DNA of 64,000 nt from Dongia_B sp035539075 (GTDB taxonomy: Bacteria > Pseudomonadota > Alphaproteobacteria > Dongiales > Dongiaceae): positions 1-64,000 of the forward strand of contig DATLJB010000159.1 in assembly GCA_035539075.1 (NCBI GenBank). Direction: 5' to 3'. This document shows, piece by piece, positions 43,774 through 52,099 of this stretch. The stretch's first letter is position 1. Every line of letters starts with the position of its first letter. The position numbers and the translations under genes were made by a program. The notes under the pieces are model-generated. The model ran no database searches. It had not been told where the DNA came from and saw nothing but the letters and a program-made list of their open reading frames with translations.

Positions 43774-44931
43774 ATGTCTATCACTGGATACCGCTGCCTC
43801 TCGCAGGCGGCTCTTGCTGCTCTGTGCCTTGGCCTTGCTGGCTGCGCCACGCCTCAGCCGCGCCAGTCGGCAAGCAACGACGAAATCGTCATTGGCGTTG
43901 CCGGTCCGATGAGCGGCGATCTAAGTGACTTTGGCGAGCAGGAGCGATGGGGCGCCAAGACGGCGGTCGCCGACATCAACGCCGCCGGCGGCCTCTTGGG
44001 CAAGCGCCTGCGCCCGGAAATCGGCGATGATCGCTGCGATCCCGGCAAAGCGCGGGAAGTTGCAAACGATATGGTAGAGATGCATGCCGCACTCGTGGTC
44101 GGCCATTTCTGTTCCGGCTCTTCGATACCCGCTTCGAGCATCTATGCCGCGCATCAAATCGTCCAGATCACGCCAAGCTCGACAAATCCGAGGCTGACCG
44201 AAGAGGGCTCGGCCAATGGTTGGACCACCTTGTTCCGTGTCATCAGCCCGGATGATCGTCAGGCGATCTTTGCCGCCAATTGGGTTAGCAAGAAATATCC
44301 CCACGGTCGGATTGCAGTTCTGAATGACGGCAGCAGCTATGGTGGAATCGTCAGCGACCGATTTTTAGAGACATTGAAAGCCGCTGGCATCACGCCGGTC
44401 TACACCAGCACCTATCAGCAGCGCACGAGCGATTTCAGCGATATCGTTACCGGATTTCAGAAGAACCAGCCTGACCTCGTTTATATTGGTGGCTATCACA
44501 ACGATTTCGCCCTGATCGTGAAGCAGGCGCGGGCTGCCGGAATCAAGGCCGAGTTCGCTGGTGCCGACGCACTCAACACCAGCGAGTTTGCCAGCATTGC
44601 CGGTAGCGCGACCAACGGTGTCCGCTTTACGGACCAAGCATCGGCAGTCGACACAGCGGCGGCGAGCAAAGTCACTCGCGAAATTCGCGCGGAAGGCTAC
44701 GAACCGGAAGGTTACACCCTGGCAAGCTATGCCGCTGTACAGGCCTGGGCAGCGGGCGTGACGCGCGCCGGTACGACCGATAGCCTCAAGGTAGCTGCGG
44801 CCATGCGCTCGACGCCAGTTGAAACAGTACTTGGCAAACTGAGCTGGGACAGCAAGGGCGACATAGAACAGATGCGCTATGCCTGGTTCATCTGGCACGG
44901 CGATCGCTACGCGCAGGAATATGGCAACTGA
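43774..44931 (+). CDS. Branched-chain amino acid/amide-type binding lipoprotein (LivJ-like)
   Basis: A 385-aa type 1 periplasmic binding protein. The signal sequence ends with LGLAGC, a lipobox, so the mature protein is anchored as a lipoprotein at residue Cys ~24. The Peripla_BP_6 marks are VIGVAGPMSGDLSDFGEQERWGAKTAVADINAAGGLLGKRL, DDRCDPGKAREVANDMVE, QITPSSTNPRLTE and YLVYIGGY-like text (DLVYIGGYHNDFALIVKQARAAG). There is no permease or ATPase next to it, so it is an orphan that may share the Liv-type transporter at 52-57 kb or act as a sensor. ATG 43774 follows GGGGGAATC. Confidence 0.88.
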   Translation: MSITGYRCLSQAALAALCLGLAGCATPQPRQSASNDEIVIGVAGPMSGDLSDFGEQERWGAKTAVADINAAGGLLGKRLRPEIGDDRCDPGKAREVANDMVEMHAALVVGHFCSGSSIPASSIYAAHQIVQITPSSTNPRLTEEGSANGWTTLFRVISPDDRQAIFAANWVSKKYPHGRIAVLNDGSSYGGIVSDRFLETLKAAGITPVYTSTYQQRTSDFSDIVTGFQKNQPDLVYIGGYHNDFALIVKQARAAGIKAEFAGADALNTSEFASIAGSATNGVRFTDQASAVDTAAASKVTREIRAEGYEPEGYTLASYAAVQAWAAGVTRAGTTDSLKVAAAMRSTPVETVLGKLSWDSKGDIEQMRYAWFIWHGDRYAQEYGN

Positions 44932-44952
44932 TCAAACGCTGCATTGACGGTG

Positions 44953-44986
44953 AACAGCCGGACGCCTCGTGCGGCCGGCTGTTTTG
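44953..44986 (+). terminator. Terminator after the lipoprotein gene
   Basis: AACAGCCGG at 44953-44961 pairs with CCGGCTGTT at 44975-44983, followed by TTGTTT. It lies ~20 bp after the stop and also faces the convergent RNA-ligase-like gene. Confidence 0.85.
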
Positions 44987-45003
44987 TTTGCGGGCCGATC
45001 CGG

Positions 45004-45533
45004 TCAGGCAACAAATGGAAAACTGTGCCGCCGTTCCCACCGCCCCGTGGCGTTGTCGAACAAGGCAAGAGATGTGGCGCGAGCGGTGATCGGCAGGTGG
45101 CCGGCAGCGGCGGCGGTAAAATCGCGCTCGATCTGCTGCAGCGATACAGCGTCACGCGGCCAGGCTACAGAGAGATGCGGCACGATATCGGCGTGTCGGC
45201 CGGCATAAGGCGGCGTTTCCGGAAAGCGGCGCCAGACTGCCTGCGTCAGTCGGCGAAAAGGTGCGCCCGGGTCAGCCGCGAGATAGAGCACCCCGTCATC
45301 GAACTGGCTGATCTCCGCCAGCCGATAGTCGATCGGCGCCTGGGCTGCGCAGACCCGTGACAAACGTGCACAGACGGACGCGTCGATCTGATCGGGGGCA
45401 GGAAGGGATATAAAATCGTGATATGCGCCGGCGCCCCGAGGGCAGCGGAGGGCTCGTAGCGTTCACGGAAAGGTCCGACCAGCGTTTCCGCCTCCGGCGC
45501 CACGACCATCAATACCGTTTCCGGCTGTGCCAT
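45004..45533 (-). pseudogene. 2'-5' RNA ligase-like (2H phosphoesterase) gene, frameshifted
   Basis: Frames 45246-45533 and 45004-45363 read as one protein of ~176 aa. The first gives MVVAPEAETLVGPFRERYEPSAALGAPAHITILYPFLPP with HxTxxYPF; the second gives PIDYRLAEISQFDDGVLYLAADPGAPFRRLT and HLSVAW, the second half of the 2H signature (two HxT/S motifs). The break is in a run of five G (plus strand) at 45394-45398; one extra base would give FLPPDQIDASVCARLSR and join the frames. 2H phosphoesterases act on 2'-5' RNA or cyclic phosphates. Like the sigma factor gene, it could be inactivated, slippage-controlled or a sequencing error. No partner gene is evident. Confidence 0.8.
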
Positions 45534-45634
45534 CCGCTTCTCGTCTCAACAGGCCGGCGACAGGAACCGTCTTATTGAGACAGAGCTTGCGCGACAATGC
45601 AACGCGGACAAGCCCCCCTATCGTCGCCCTGCCG

Positions 45635-46519
45635 CTAGCCGCGTTTCTGCGAACCGGCCATTGCCTGTATGAATTGCGTCAGCGATGTGATGACCACGGC
45701 ATTTCCTTCGCGCAGTTCACGCAGGTCATAGGCGAGATTGGCGATGGTGCCGAGGCCGATCTTGCCCTCGGCAAAATCGCGGCGCAGCAGGTCGTTGAGG
45801 ATCTGGGCTTCCACCGAGACATGGTGCTCGATGCCGGCCGCCACCGAATTGCCGAATTGCTCGCCGGCATCGGCCGGACGCAGGTGGTAATTGGCGAGGA
45901 CGCGCGGCACGACCGTCATATCGTAACGCGACAGCAGGCGCATATAGAAATCCCAGTCGCCGAGGACCGGCAGTTCCGCGCGGTAGAGGCCCAGCTCCTC
46001 ATGCAGGCGCGCGCGGTAGAGGAAGGAGATCGGCGGGATGAAGTTGCGCGACGCCATGCGGAACAGGGTGACGTTGCGCAGCCAGTTGTTGAAGGGCCGC
46101 GCAACCTTGGTGGCGATGCTGCCGTCGAAGACGACCTCGTCGACATATTGCGTGTGGCAGACGACGCCGCCGACGGCATCCGGCTGACGGTCGAGGCTGG
46201 CGACCATGGTTTCCAGGAAAGCCGGCTGCCAGGTGTCGTCGTCATCGTGAACCACGAGAAGGTCGCCGCGCGCGGCTTTCACGCCGGCATTGGCCGCCGC
46301 CCAGCGCCCCTGCGAGACGGCATGATGGACGACCGATACCTTGTCGCGGACGACATCCGGAATCTGGCCGAGAAGCTGTTCCAGCGCGACGGCGTCACCG
46401 CCGTCATTGACGATGACGATTTCCCAATCCGTGAAACCCTGCTGCTGAACGCTGAGCAGGCTGCGCGCGAGAAAGACCAGCCGGTCCTTCGTGCGCGTGA
46501 TGATCGATACCCGCGGCAT
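45635..46519 (-). CDS. Family 2 glycosyltransferase
   Basis: A 294-aa GT-A enzyme. MPRVSIITRTKDRLVFLARSLLSVQQQGFTDWEIVIVNDGG is the canonical GT2 N terminus with the UDP-binding Asp; VVHDDDDTWQPAFLETMV carries the DXD metal motif; LPVLGDWDFYMRLLSRYD is the acceptor-side ED/DWD motif. It has no membrane helices. ATG 46519 lies 8 bp after the upstream fusion-protein gene, so the two are one operon. The sugar and acceptor are unknown; the context suggests surface polysaccharide or protein glycosylation. Confidence 0.88.
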   Translation of the reverse strand: MPRVSIITRTKDRLVFLARSLLSVQQQGFTDWEIVIVNDGGDAVALEQLLGQIPDVVRDKVSVVHHAVSQGRWAAANAGVKAARGDLLVVHDDDDTWQPAFLETMVASLDRQPDAVGGVVCHTQYVDEVVFDGSIATKVARPFNNWLRNVTLFRMASRNFIPPISFLYRARLHEELGLYRAELPVLGDWDFYMRLLSRYDMTVVPRVLANYHLRPADAGEQFGNSVAAGIEHHVSVEAQILNDLLRRDFAEGKIGLGTIANLAYDLRELREGNAVVITSLTQFIQAMAGSQKRG

Positions 46520-46527
46520 GATCGGTA

Positions 46528-48264
46528 TCAGCTCGCCATCATCACGGTTGACTCTTGGCGGGCATCGGGCGGCACCGTCTCGGCCATCTCCGCGGCGCGC
46601 TTGTCGAGGATGAGCAGTGTCTTTTCCGCGGCCAGATTCGGTAGCCGATAGGTAACCGTATGGCTCAAGGTCAGACCGAGTGCCGTTGCAACCGCGCGAT
46701 AGGCCTCGACCGAACGCCAGCGCACATGGCGGGCGTCGCTGGCCGTGCCGGGGAAATGTTCGAGGATCAGCAGCCGGCCGCCGGGTTTCAGATTGCGCTC
46801 CAGCGCCGCAAGCCCGCGCTGCCACAGATCGTCATCGACAATATGAAAGAGCACGTCGAGGCAAAGGATGGCATCGACCGGCGGCACCGTCACCTGGTCG
46901 AAGGGCTTGGCGATGAAAGTGCCGGCCGGTATCCGCGCCTGCGCCTGGGCAACGGCCGTCTCGGAGAAATCGGCGCCGATCACCTGGAAGCCGAGATCGG
47001 CGCAAAGCGCGCTGATGACGCCGGTGCCGCAGCCGGCATCGAACAGCACCCGCCCCCGCGGTTCGGGAAATTTCGACAGCAGGGCGGCGCGCAGATAATC
47101 GGCGTTGGCCGAATAATCCTGGAAGTTCTGCGCCTCGCTCATGCCGATATGACCGACGCTGCGGATCGACCCCTTGAGTGCGGCATGACGCGCCTCCCAA
47201 TAGCCGCGCGGATCGAAGTTCTCGGCGGCGGCTCCGCCGAGCAGGCGCCGGACGGCCTCCTCCTGGCGCGGGACCGAATAGCGGTCGAGCACGAAGCCGC
47301 GATAGGCGTTCGGCCGGGTCTGGCGGATAAGCTCGACCGCCTGATCGACGGTTGCGAACAATGTCTCCGCCGGCCAGGTCTTGGCGGCACCGGGATAGTT
47401 ATGCACCACCGGCCAGCAGCCGCTCGCCATCGCCTCGCCGATATTCATGCCGAAGCTTTCGTAGAGCGTGGTCGAGAGCAACACGCCCTTGTCGCGATAC
47501 CAGGCGTCGATATCGGCGATCCGGCCGTAGAAGGTGATCTTGCCTTTCAGCTCCATCTCATCCATGAGATGGCGCAAATAGCGCGCGGTACGGGGGCAGT
47601 TCGGCTCGCCGGCGACATGCAGGTGATAATTCGGATCGATATCAAGCAGGCGGCGCAGGATCTGCAGCGCCAGCATGGGGTTCTTCTTCATGGCGATATC
47701 GCCGACCCAGGCGATGCGGTACGGGTCACCCGGCCTGTCGCCTGGCAGGAAGCGGGCGCAGTCGATACCATTGGAGATGACGCAGGTATCGACACGGCGC
47801 GGCAGGTCCGGCATCTGCTTCAGGAGTTCGTCGCGGATATCCGCGCTGACGAAGATCAGATGATCGACGGCCTCCCACTTGACGTGATGCGGCAGCCGCC
47901 CGTCGATCACCTCGGTCGAATGCAGGCGGACGATGACCTTCTTGCCATGGGCGCGCATGTTGAACTTGTTGGTGGCCCAGACGGCCGGTTCCAGGCACCA
48001 TTCCAGCCAGACGATATCGGCCCAGGAAATCGCCTCGATCAGCACCGCCTCCTGGTGCGAATGGACGAAGCGGATGTCGTAATCCGGCTCCAGGAAGGCG
48101 ACGATGTCCCGCAGAAACGAGATCTCCTGCGGCTTCAGGGCGTCGATGAAGGCAATGCGCGGGCGGCGTCCGAACGGCCCAGCCTGCAAAGGCGCCATCC
48201 CCGGCGCGCCGGCTGAGGGCGGCGACTGACGGGGCGGCGAATGCCGGGCCGGTTGATCGGTCAT
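46528..48264 (-). CDS. Glycosyltransferase (GT4-like) fused to a SAM methyltransferase
   Basis: A 578-aa two-domain enzyme. Residues ~35-350 form a GT-B glycosyltransferase: RIAFIDALKPQEISFLRDIVAFLEPDYDIRFVHSH, ISNGIDCARFLPGD, YRIAWVGDIAMKKNPMLALQILRRLLDI, and YESFGMNIGEAMASGCWPVVHNYPGA, with the C-terminal nucleotide-sugar site. Residues ~385-550 are a class I methyltransferase with VLFDAGCGTGVISALCADLGFQVIGADFSETAVAQA near 408 and AILCLDVLFHIVDDDLWQRGLAALERNLKPGGRLLILEHF. Coupling sugar transfer and methylation in one chain suggests chain capping or immediate O-methylation of the added residue. The first ~30 residues are Pro-rich. It is divergent from the sulfotransferase-like gene. Confidence 0.9.
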   Translation of the reverse strand: MTDQPARHSPPRQSPPSAGAPGMAPLQAGPFGRRPRIAFIDALKPQEISFLRDIVAFLEPDYDIRFVHSHQEAVLIEAISWADIVWLEWCLEPAVWATNKFNMRAHGKKVIVRLHSTEVIDGRLPHHVKWEAVDHLIFVSADIRDELLKQMPDLPRRVDTCVISNGIDCARFLPGDRPGDPYRIAWVGDIAMKKNPMLALQILRRLLDIDPNYHLHVAGEPNCPRTARYLRHLMDEMELKGKITFYGRIADIDAWYRDKGVLLSTTLYESFGMNIGEAMASGCWPVVHNYPGAAKTWPAETLFATVDQAVELIRQTRPNAYRGFVLDRYSVPRQEEAVRRLLGGAAAENFDPRGYWEARHAALKGSIRSVGHIGMSEAQNFQDYSANADYLRAALLSKFPEPRGRVLFDAGCGTGVISALCADLGFQVIGADFSETAVAQAQARIPAGTFIAKPFDQVTVPPVDAILCLDVLFHIVDDDLWQRGLAALERNLKPGGRLLILEHFPGTASDARHVRWRSVEAYRAVATALGLTLSHTVTYRLPNLAAEKTLLILDKRAAEMAETVPPDARQESTVMMAS

Positions 48265-48446
48265 GCCGGTCGCCTCATCATGCTTATCCTTCCATCATCC
48301 GCCAAAGCCATCCGCCAGGGCGCTGTCCAGGTTGGTACGGCGATCGACGCTTTTCCGGGCGGAAAACCTTCGCTCTGCCGGCGCTCCTTGCCGGTAAAAG
48401 ACCGCCCGGTTTCGGCCGCCCCCGCGTAGAAACCCATGACCGCGCG

Positions 48447-49367
48447 ATGACCGCCGGTCCGGCTGGCAGCGGAGGCAGAATGCGCGAGGAAGCGGGCGGC
48501 ATCGGCGGCCGGGACACTGCGGATGCGGGCTATTCGGCTGGCTCCCCCGCCAGAGACCCTCTCGCCGGAGACCCCTTCGCCCGAGACCCCTTCGTTGAGG
48601 ACCGCCGGCGGGAAGCGGGTCACGGGGCCGATCGTGCCGCGGGCTCGTCCGCGCCGAGGCCTGCCGACAGGCTGGTCCTGATCGGTGCGCCGCGCGCCGG
48701 CCTGTCGCTGCTGGCTGAGATCGCCGGACAGCATGGCTGGCGGGACCAGCGGCAGACGGAGGTCCTGGAGACCCTCGCCGCGGATGCCGGGTCGCTGCCG
48801 GCAGGTTCCTGTCTCATCGGCGCCATACCCCATGCCGAAGCCGCCATCGCCGCGCTGGCCGGCTTTCGCAAGCTGCTGGTGATACGGGAATTGCGCAGCA
48901 CGCTGACTTCAGCGCTGCGGCTCGAGCGGCAGTTGCGCCGCTGGCCGCACTTGACGCCGGTCTGGCAGTTGCCGACCGACGAGCTGCAGATGAGCCGCTT
49001 CCTGCAGCAACACGGCTCGTTTCTGTTCGGGCAGTTCCTATCCGTCATCTCCTGGCTGACGGAGCCTGACGTCGTCACCCTCCGCTTCGAGAGGCTGCGC
49101 CAGCCGGATGCCGCTTTGGCCGCGCGTCTTGCGATGCTGTTGCGCCGGGACGCAGGCAAATCCGGCCATGAATTCACGGCACCTGCGGCGGCGATGAATA
49201 GTAACAGACATCCCGTCGTCGCACGCCGGTCCGGCGAGGCCGGAGACTTTCGCAGCTTCTGGAGCGACGAGGCGGAGCTTCTCTTCACCGCCTTCGGCGG
49301 CTGCCAGCTGAACAAGGCACTCGGCTACGACCTCGCATCTGGGACGGATGATCATGCAGCTCACTAA
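48447..49367 (+). CDS. Sulfotransferase-like protein
   Basis: A 306-aa protein. Residues ~75-290 look like a PAPS sulfotransferase: RLVLIGAPRAGLSLLAEIAGQHGW is the 5'-phosphosulfate-binding loop, LLVIRELRSTLTSALRLE is the 3'-phosphate site (R-x2-R-x4-S), and RRSGEAGDFRSFWSDEAELLFTAFGGCQLNKALGY is the typical C-terminal 'GDWrnhFt...' region. The first ~70 residues are low-complexity, partly from a 15-bp triplicated repeat giving DPLAGDPFARDPFVED, and may not be conserved. It could sulfate a glycan. It begins a rightward unit with the SGNH gene, whose ATG lies 20 bp inside its end. Confidence 0.65.
   Translation: MTAGPAGSGGRMREEAGGIGGRDTADAGYSAGSPARDPLAGDPFARDPFVEDRRREAGHGADRAAGSSAPRPADRLVLIGAPRAGLSLLAEIAGQHGWRDQRQTEVLETLAADAGSLPAGSCLIGAIPHAEAAIAALAGFRKLLVIRELRSTLTSALRLERQLRRWPHLTPVWQLPTDELQMSRFLQQHGSFLFGQFLSVISWLTEPDVVTLRFERLRQPDAALAARLAMLLRRDAGKSGHEFTAPAAAMNSNRHPVVARRSGEAGDFRSFWSDEAELLFTAFGGCQLNKALGYDLASGTDDHAAH
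48553..48597 (+). repeat. Triplicated 15-bp in-frame repeat
   Basis: Three adjacent units (GAGACCCTCTCGCCG, GAGACCCCTTCGCCC, GAGACCCCTTCGTTG) within the N-terminal part of the sulfotransferase-like gene. Length changes of whole units would keep the frame, so copy number may vary between strains. Confidence 0.85.
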
Positions 49368-50181
49368 TGCCATGCAGAGCGCCCGGCCGCGCGCCGCCTT
49401 CGGCCAGGGCCAAGGTCAGATCCAGGGCCAGGGCCAGGGCCTGAGCCAGCCTGGGGCACCGGTCCTCTCGCTTGAAGCGATGATGCACTGCAATTTCCTG
49501 TTTCTCGGGGACAGCCACATCGCCTATTTCCGCCAGGCCATGCAGATCCTCGGCTTCCTCTCCTGGCAGTACCAGTTCTGTGAGGCCGGCGTCGCCACCG
49601 GTATCGACAATGGCGGCCGGCAGAGCGCCACCAACGCCTTCGAAATCTTTCACCGTTTCCTGCGCGACAAGAACCGTCAATCGACGGTGGTGCTGCAATT
49701 GGGCGAAGCGGTATGCAGCTTCGTCATCTGGCACCGCGCCATGCTCTATGGCGAGGCGGTCTCCGACCAGCTGCGTGCCTCGATCTCGGCCTATGTCACC
49801 TTCATCCACGACATCCGCCGCGCCGGCTTCATCGATATCGTCATCACCGGCGCGACCTTGCCGACGATCCGCGAGGGCGAGGTGGCCGGGGCTGCCGCCG
49901 CCATGCGGCGCGAGGTGACGGCGACGCTGGCGGAGCGCACCAAGCTGACGCTGGACTACAACAGGGCGCTACAGACCAATGCGCGGGAACTGGGATTACG
50001 TTACCTCGATATCAGCGCCGATCTCATCGACCCCGCCACCAAGACGGTGCGCAGCGCCTATCTCAATCCCGATCCTTGCGATCATCATCTCGATTACAAC
50101 GCCGCCGGCCAGCTCTGGGCCGACCGGCTGCGCCTGATGATCGCCGCTGAAAGCAGCCGACGGCGCCTGCCGGCGGCGTAG
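49348..50181 (+). CDS. SGNH/GDSL-like hydrolase of the glycan locus
   Basis: A 277-aa protein. After ~45 low-complexity residues (GQGQGQIQGQGQGLSQ) the block I motif is CNFLFLGDSHIAYF with the probable nucleophile Ser in GDSH; STVVLQLGEAVCSF is a block III-like segment and PDPCDHHLDYNAAGQLWADRL resembles block V (D-x2-H before NAAGQ). SGNH enzymes remove or add acyl groups on carbohydrates and peptidoglycan. No signal peptide is obvious, so activity may be cytoplasmic. ATG 49348 overlaps the preceding stop by 20 bp; ATG 49354 is an alternative. I see nothing beyond the SGNH motifs that gives the substrate. Confidence 0.65.
   Translation: MIMQLTNAMQSARPRAAFGQGQGQIQGQGQGLSQPGAPVLSLEAMMHCNFLFLGDSHIAYFRQAMQILGFLSWQYQFCEAGVATGIDNGGRQSATNAFEIFHRFLRDKNRQSTVVLQLGEAVCSFVIWHRAMLYGEAVSDQLRASISAYVTFIHDIRRAGFIDIVITGATLPTIREGEVAGAAAAMRREVTATLAERTKLTLDYNRALQTNARELGLRYLDISADLIDPATKTVRSAYLNPDPCDHHLDYNAAGQLWADRLRLMIAAESSRRRLPAA
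49402..49450 (+). repeat. GGCCAGGGCCAG low-complexity tandem repeat
   Basis: Degenerate 6-bp units (GGCCAG/CAGGGC) repeat through the beginning of the SGNH gene and give the alternating Gly-Gln stretch. The unit length is a multiple of three, so expansion or contraction keeps the frame. Confidence 0.8.
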
Positions 50182-50200
50182 GAAGGCAGGGCCCGACGGC

Positions 50201-50689
50201 CTATTTCAAGACATAGGTGAAATCATATTCCGAGCCCTTGGCGTCGCGGGCATGGAGCAGCATCTCGCCGCGCTCGGTGGCATAGGCGCCCGTGCCCCCG
50301 GTCACCGCCAGGATGGAATCCGCATCATCGAGGAACGGGCCCTCGACGGTGATGTGACCGCGCGCCAGGGCAATCGTCCAGAAGCATTCCCAGGCCTTGC
50401 CGACGACGGTGCGGATGCAATAGCCGTTATCGACGCCGATCTTGGTCTGGTTGGCGCCGTCATAGATGTCATTGGAAAAGGTCAAGATATCGCCGGCGCT
50501 GTCGCCCTTGGCGCCGAGATCCGTCACCGTATCCGAGGCGGCGCGTTCGACGACATGGAGCTGCATCGCCGCGGAAGCCGACACGGCGGGCGATGCCGAT
50601 GCGGCAAGCAGCACCACCGCCGCAAGGCCGGTCAGCGCTTTCGCGCCCGATCGCAAGACACCTGATCGCAAAACAAAGGAGTCTCTCAT
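50201..50689 (-). CDS. Secreted beta-barrel protein related to allene oxide cyclase-like/dirigent folds
   Basis: A 162-aa protein with a signal peptide (KALTGLAAVVLLAASASPAVSA, cleavage around residue 40). The mature part has the AOC/dirigent-like barrel pattern: MQLHVVERAASDTVTDLGAKGDSAGDILTFSNDIYD, CIRTVVGKAWECFWTIALARGHITVEGPFLDDADSILAVTGGTGAYATERGEMLL. The two Cys (in GYCIRT and WECFW) could form a disulfide. The bacterial relatives are uncharacterised. ATG 50689 has GGAGG five bases upstream. Confidence 0.7.
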   Translation of the reverse strand: MRDSFVLRSGVLRSGAKALTGLAAVVLLAASASPAVSASAAMQLHVVERAASDTVTDLGAKGDSAGDILTFSNDIYDGANQTKIGVDNGYCIRTVVGKAWECFWTIALARGHITVEGPFLDDADSILAVTGGTGAYATERGEMLLHARDAKGSEYDFTYVLK

Positions 50690-50839
50690 CTCACCCTCCG
50701 GTTTCACCTGTTACAGATGACAGGTTAGACCCCGGCGGCTGGGTTGGCGAGGGGCGGGACGATCACAACTTCCTCTATGCGCCCGTCGGCCGCGCATATG
50801 AGCGCAGCCTGGACGCGGGACCGCTGCCCTCGCCGCCCC

Positions 50840-51589
50840 TTACCTTTCCTTCAGATAGTCATAGGCGACGCGGCCATAAGGCAGGGTGAGATCGGCGATA
50901 TAATGATGGGCACCGATCACCTTGCGCACCGGCAGATCGGCAACCGGCGCATTGACATGCGGTACCAGATGCAGCCGCGCCGGACCCATCCAGGAGCCTT
51001 TCACGGTAATATCGGTCAGGTTGATCGCCACGAGCTGGCAGATCGCCGGCTCGCCATCGACGCCGGGAATGAGCTTAAGGTTGATCTGCGTCTTGGTCAG
51101 CATCGCCAGGGTGCGCTCGCCATTGCCGGCCATGCTCTCATGCTTGTAGCCCATGCTGCCCATGGCGACGAGCTGCCCCGCATATTCCAGCGTACCGGTC
51201 AGCGTGTCCTTGACGATCTCCAGCTTGGGGTTGGCGTATTTCTTGGGGAAGCCCCAGATCTCGCGGCCGGCGACGATGGGCGGATCATCGTCGAGATACA
51301 TCTGGCTGACGAAGCCCACCGCTTCGCCGCCGAGCTTCGCCGGGATGACAAGGCCGGTCTCGGTATAGCTGCCGAAGCCGGTGCTGTCCGGCATCCTGAT
51401 CCATTCGTAATGCACCAGGTTGTCGCCGACCGGCTCCAGCGGTTCCGGCAATTGCGCACGGATCGCCGCCGGATCGGTCTCATAGGTGATGGTCATGTAT
51501 TCGCGATTGATGAAGCGATAAGGCCCCGCCGGATAGCTGGGTCCGGCCAGCGGCATCGAGGGCAGGTTGAGCACGTCGTCCTTGCGCAT
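50840..51589 (-). CDS. adc: Acetoacetate decarboxylase
   Basis: A 249-aa enzyme that decarboxylates acetoacetate to acetone and CO2 via a Schiff base. The diagnostic motif is EIWGFPKKYANPKLEI, where the paired Lys116-Lys117 correspond to the catalytic Lys115-Lys116 of the clostridial enzyme. Other marks are YRFINREYMTITYETDPAAIRAQLPEPLEP at the N terminus and AGREIWGFP. I used ATG 51589 because the family starts near MRKDDVLNLPSMPLAGPSYP; the frame is open to 51787. The enzyme could detoxify or use acetoacetate arising from thiolase chemistry or fatty acid and amino acid breakdown. It is read leftward and stands 510 bp from the Liv-type operon, with repeats between. Confidence 0.92.
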   Translation of the reverse strand: MRKDDVLNLPSMPLAGPSYPAGPYRFINREYMTITYETDPAAIRAQLPEPLEPVGDNLVHYEWIRMPDSTGFGSYTETGLVIPAKLGGEAVGFVSQMYLDDDPPIVAGREIWGFPKKYANPKLEIVKDTLTGTLEYAGQLVAMGSMGYKHESMAGNGERTLAMLTKTQINLKLIPGVDGEPAICQLVAINLTDITVKGSWMGPARLHLVPHVNAPVADLPVRKVIGAHHYIADLTLPYGRVAYDYLKER

Positions 51590-51841
51590 GATCCCATCCA
51601 GATTGCTGATGCAGATGCAAGCAACGGCCGGCGGGCCTTGTGAGCGGTTGATCTTGATGCCGGTGCGATGATTGCGGACTGCGACTGCCCCCGCCACGAA
51701 ATGGTCGGGGCCAAGCGCGCATTCGTCAAGCAAAATCCGGCGATGCTTTTGTGACGGCGCGCCACGATACCGCCACAGCCGCATCATCCTTACATCGCGC
51801 AGGGGTTAAGACGGCTACGACGTTGTTACAGCTCGCAACGG

Positions 51842-52048
51842 CACCATGGGCCCTCGGATCAAGTCCGAGGGTGACAAGCGGAGATGAACGCGAGAGATGA
51901 TCCGGGAAGAGATGATCGGCGCGGATGCGAAGCCCGGCGCGGACAGGGGGGCGAAACTATACTCCGCGTAAACCACAGCCACTCCTGTCACCCTCGGACT
52001 TGATCCGAGGGTCCATGGCGGCAGCCGCACAAGCGTTGCCATGGATGT
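51842..52048. repeat. Two inverted half-copies of the CTCGGACTTGATCCGAGGG repeat
   Basis: Half elements at 51842-51878 (GGCCCTCGGATCAAGTCCGAGGG) and, inverted, from 51984 (CTGTCACCCTCGGACTTGATCCGAGGG) onward. They account for most of the spacer between adc and livF. The rest of that spacer (51590-51841 and 51879-51983) has no supported gene. Confidence 0.75.
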
Positions 52049-52099
52049 CCGACCAAGTCAGGCCGTGAGAACGAGAGCCCGGACGGCATTGCGTGCCCC

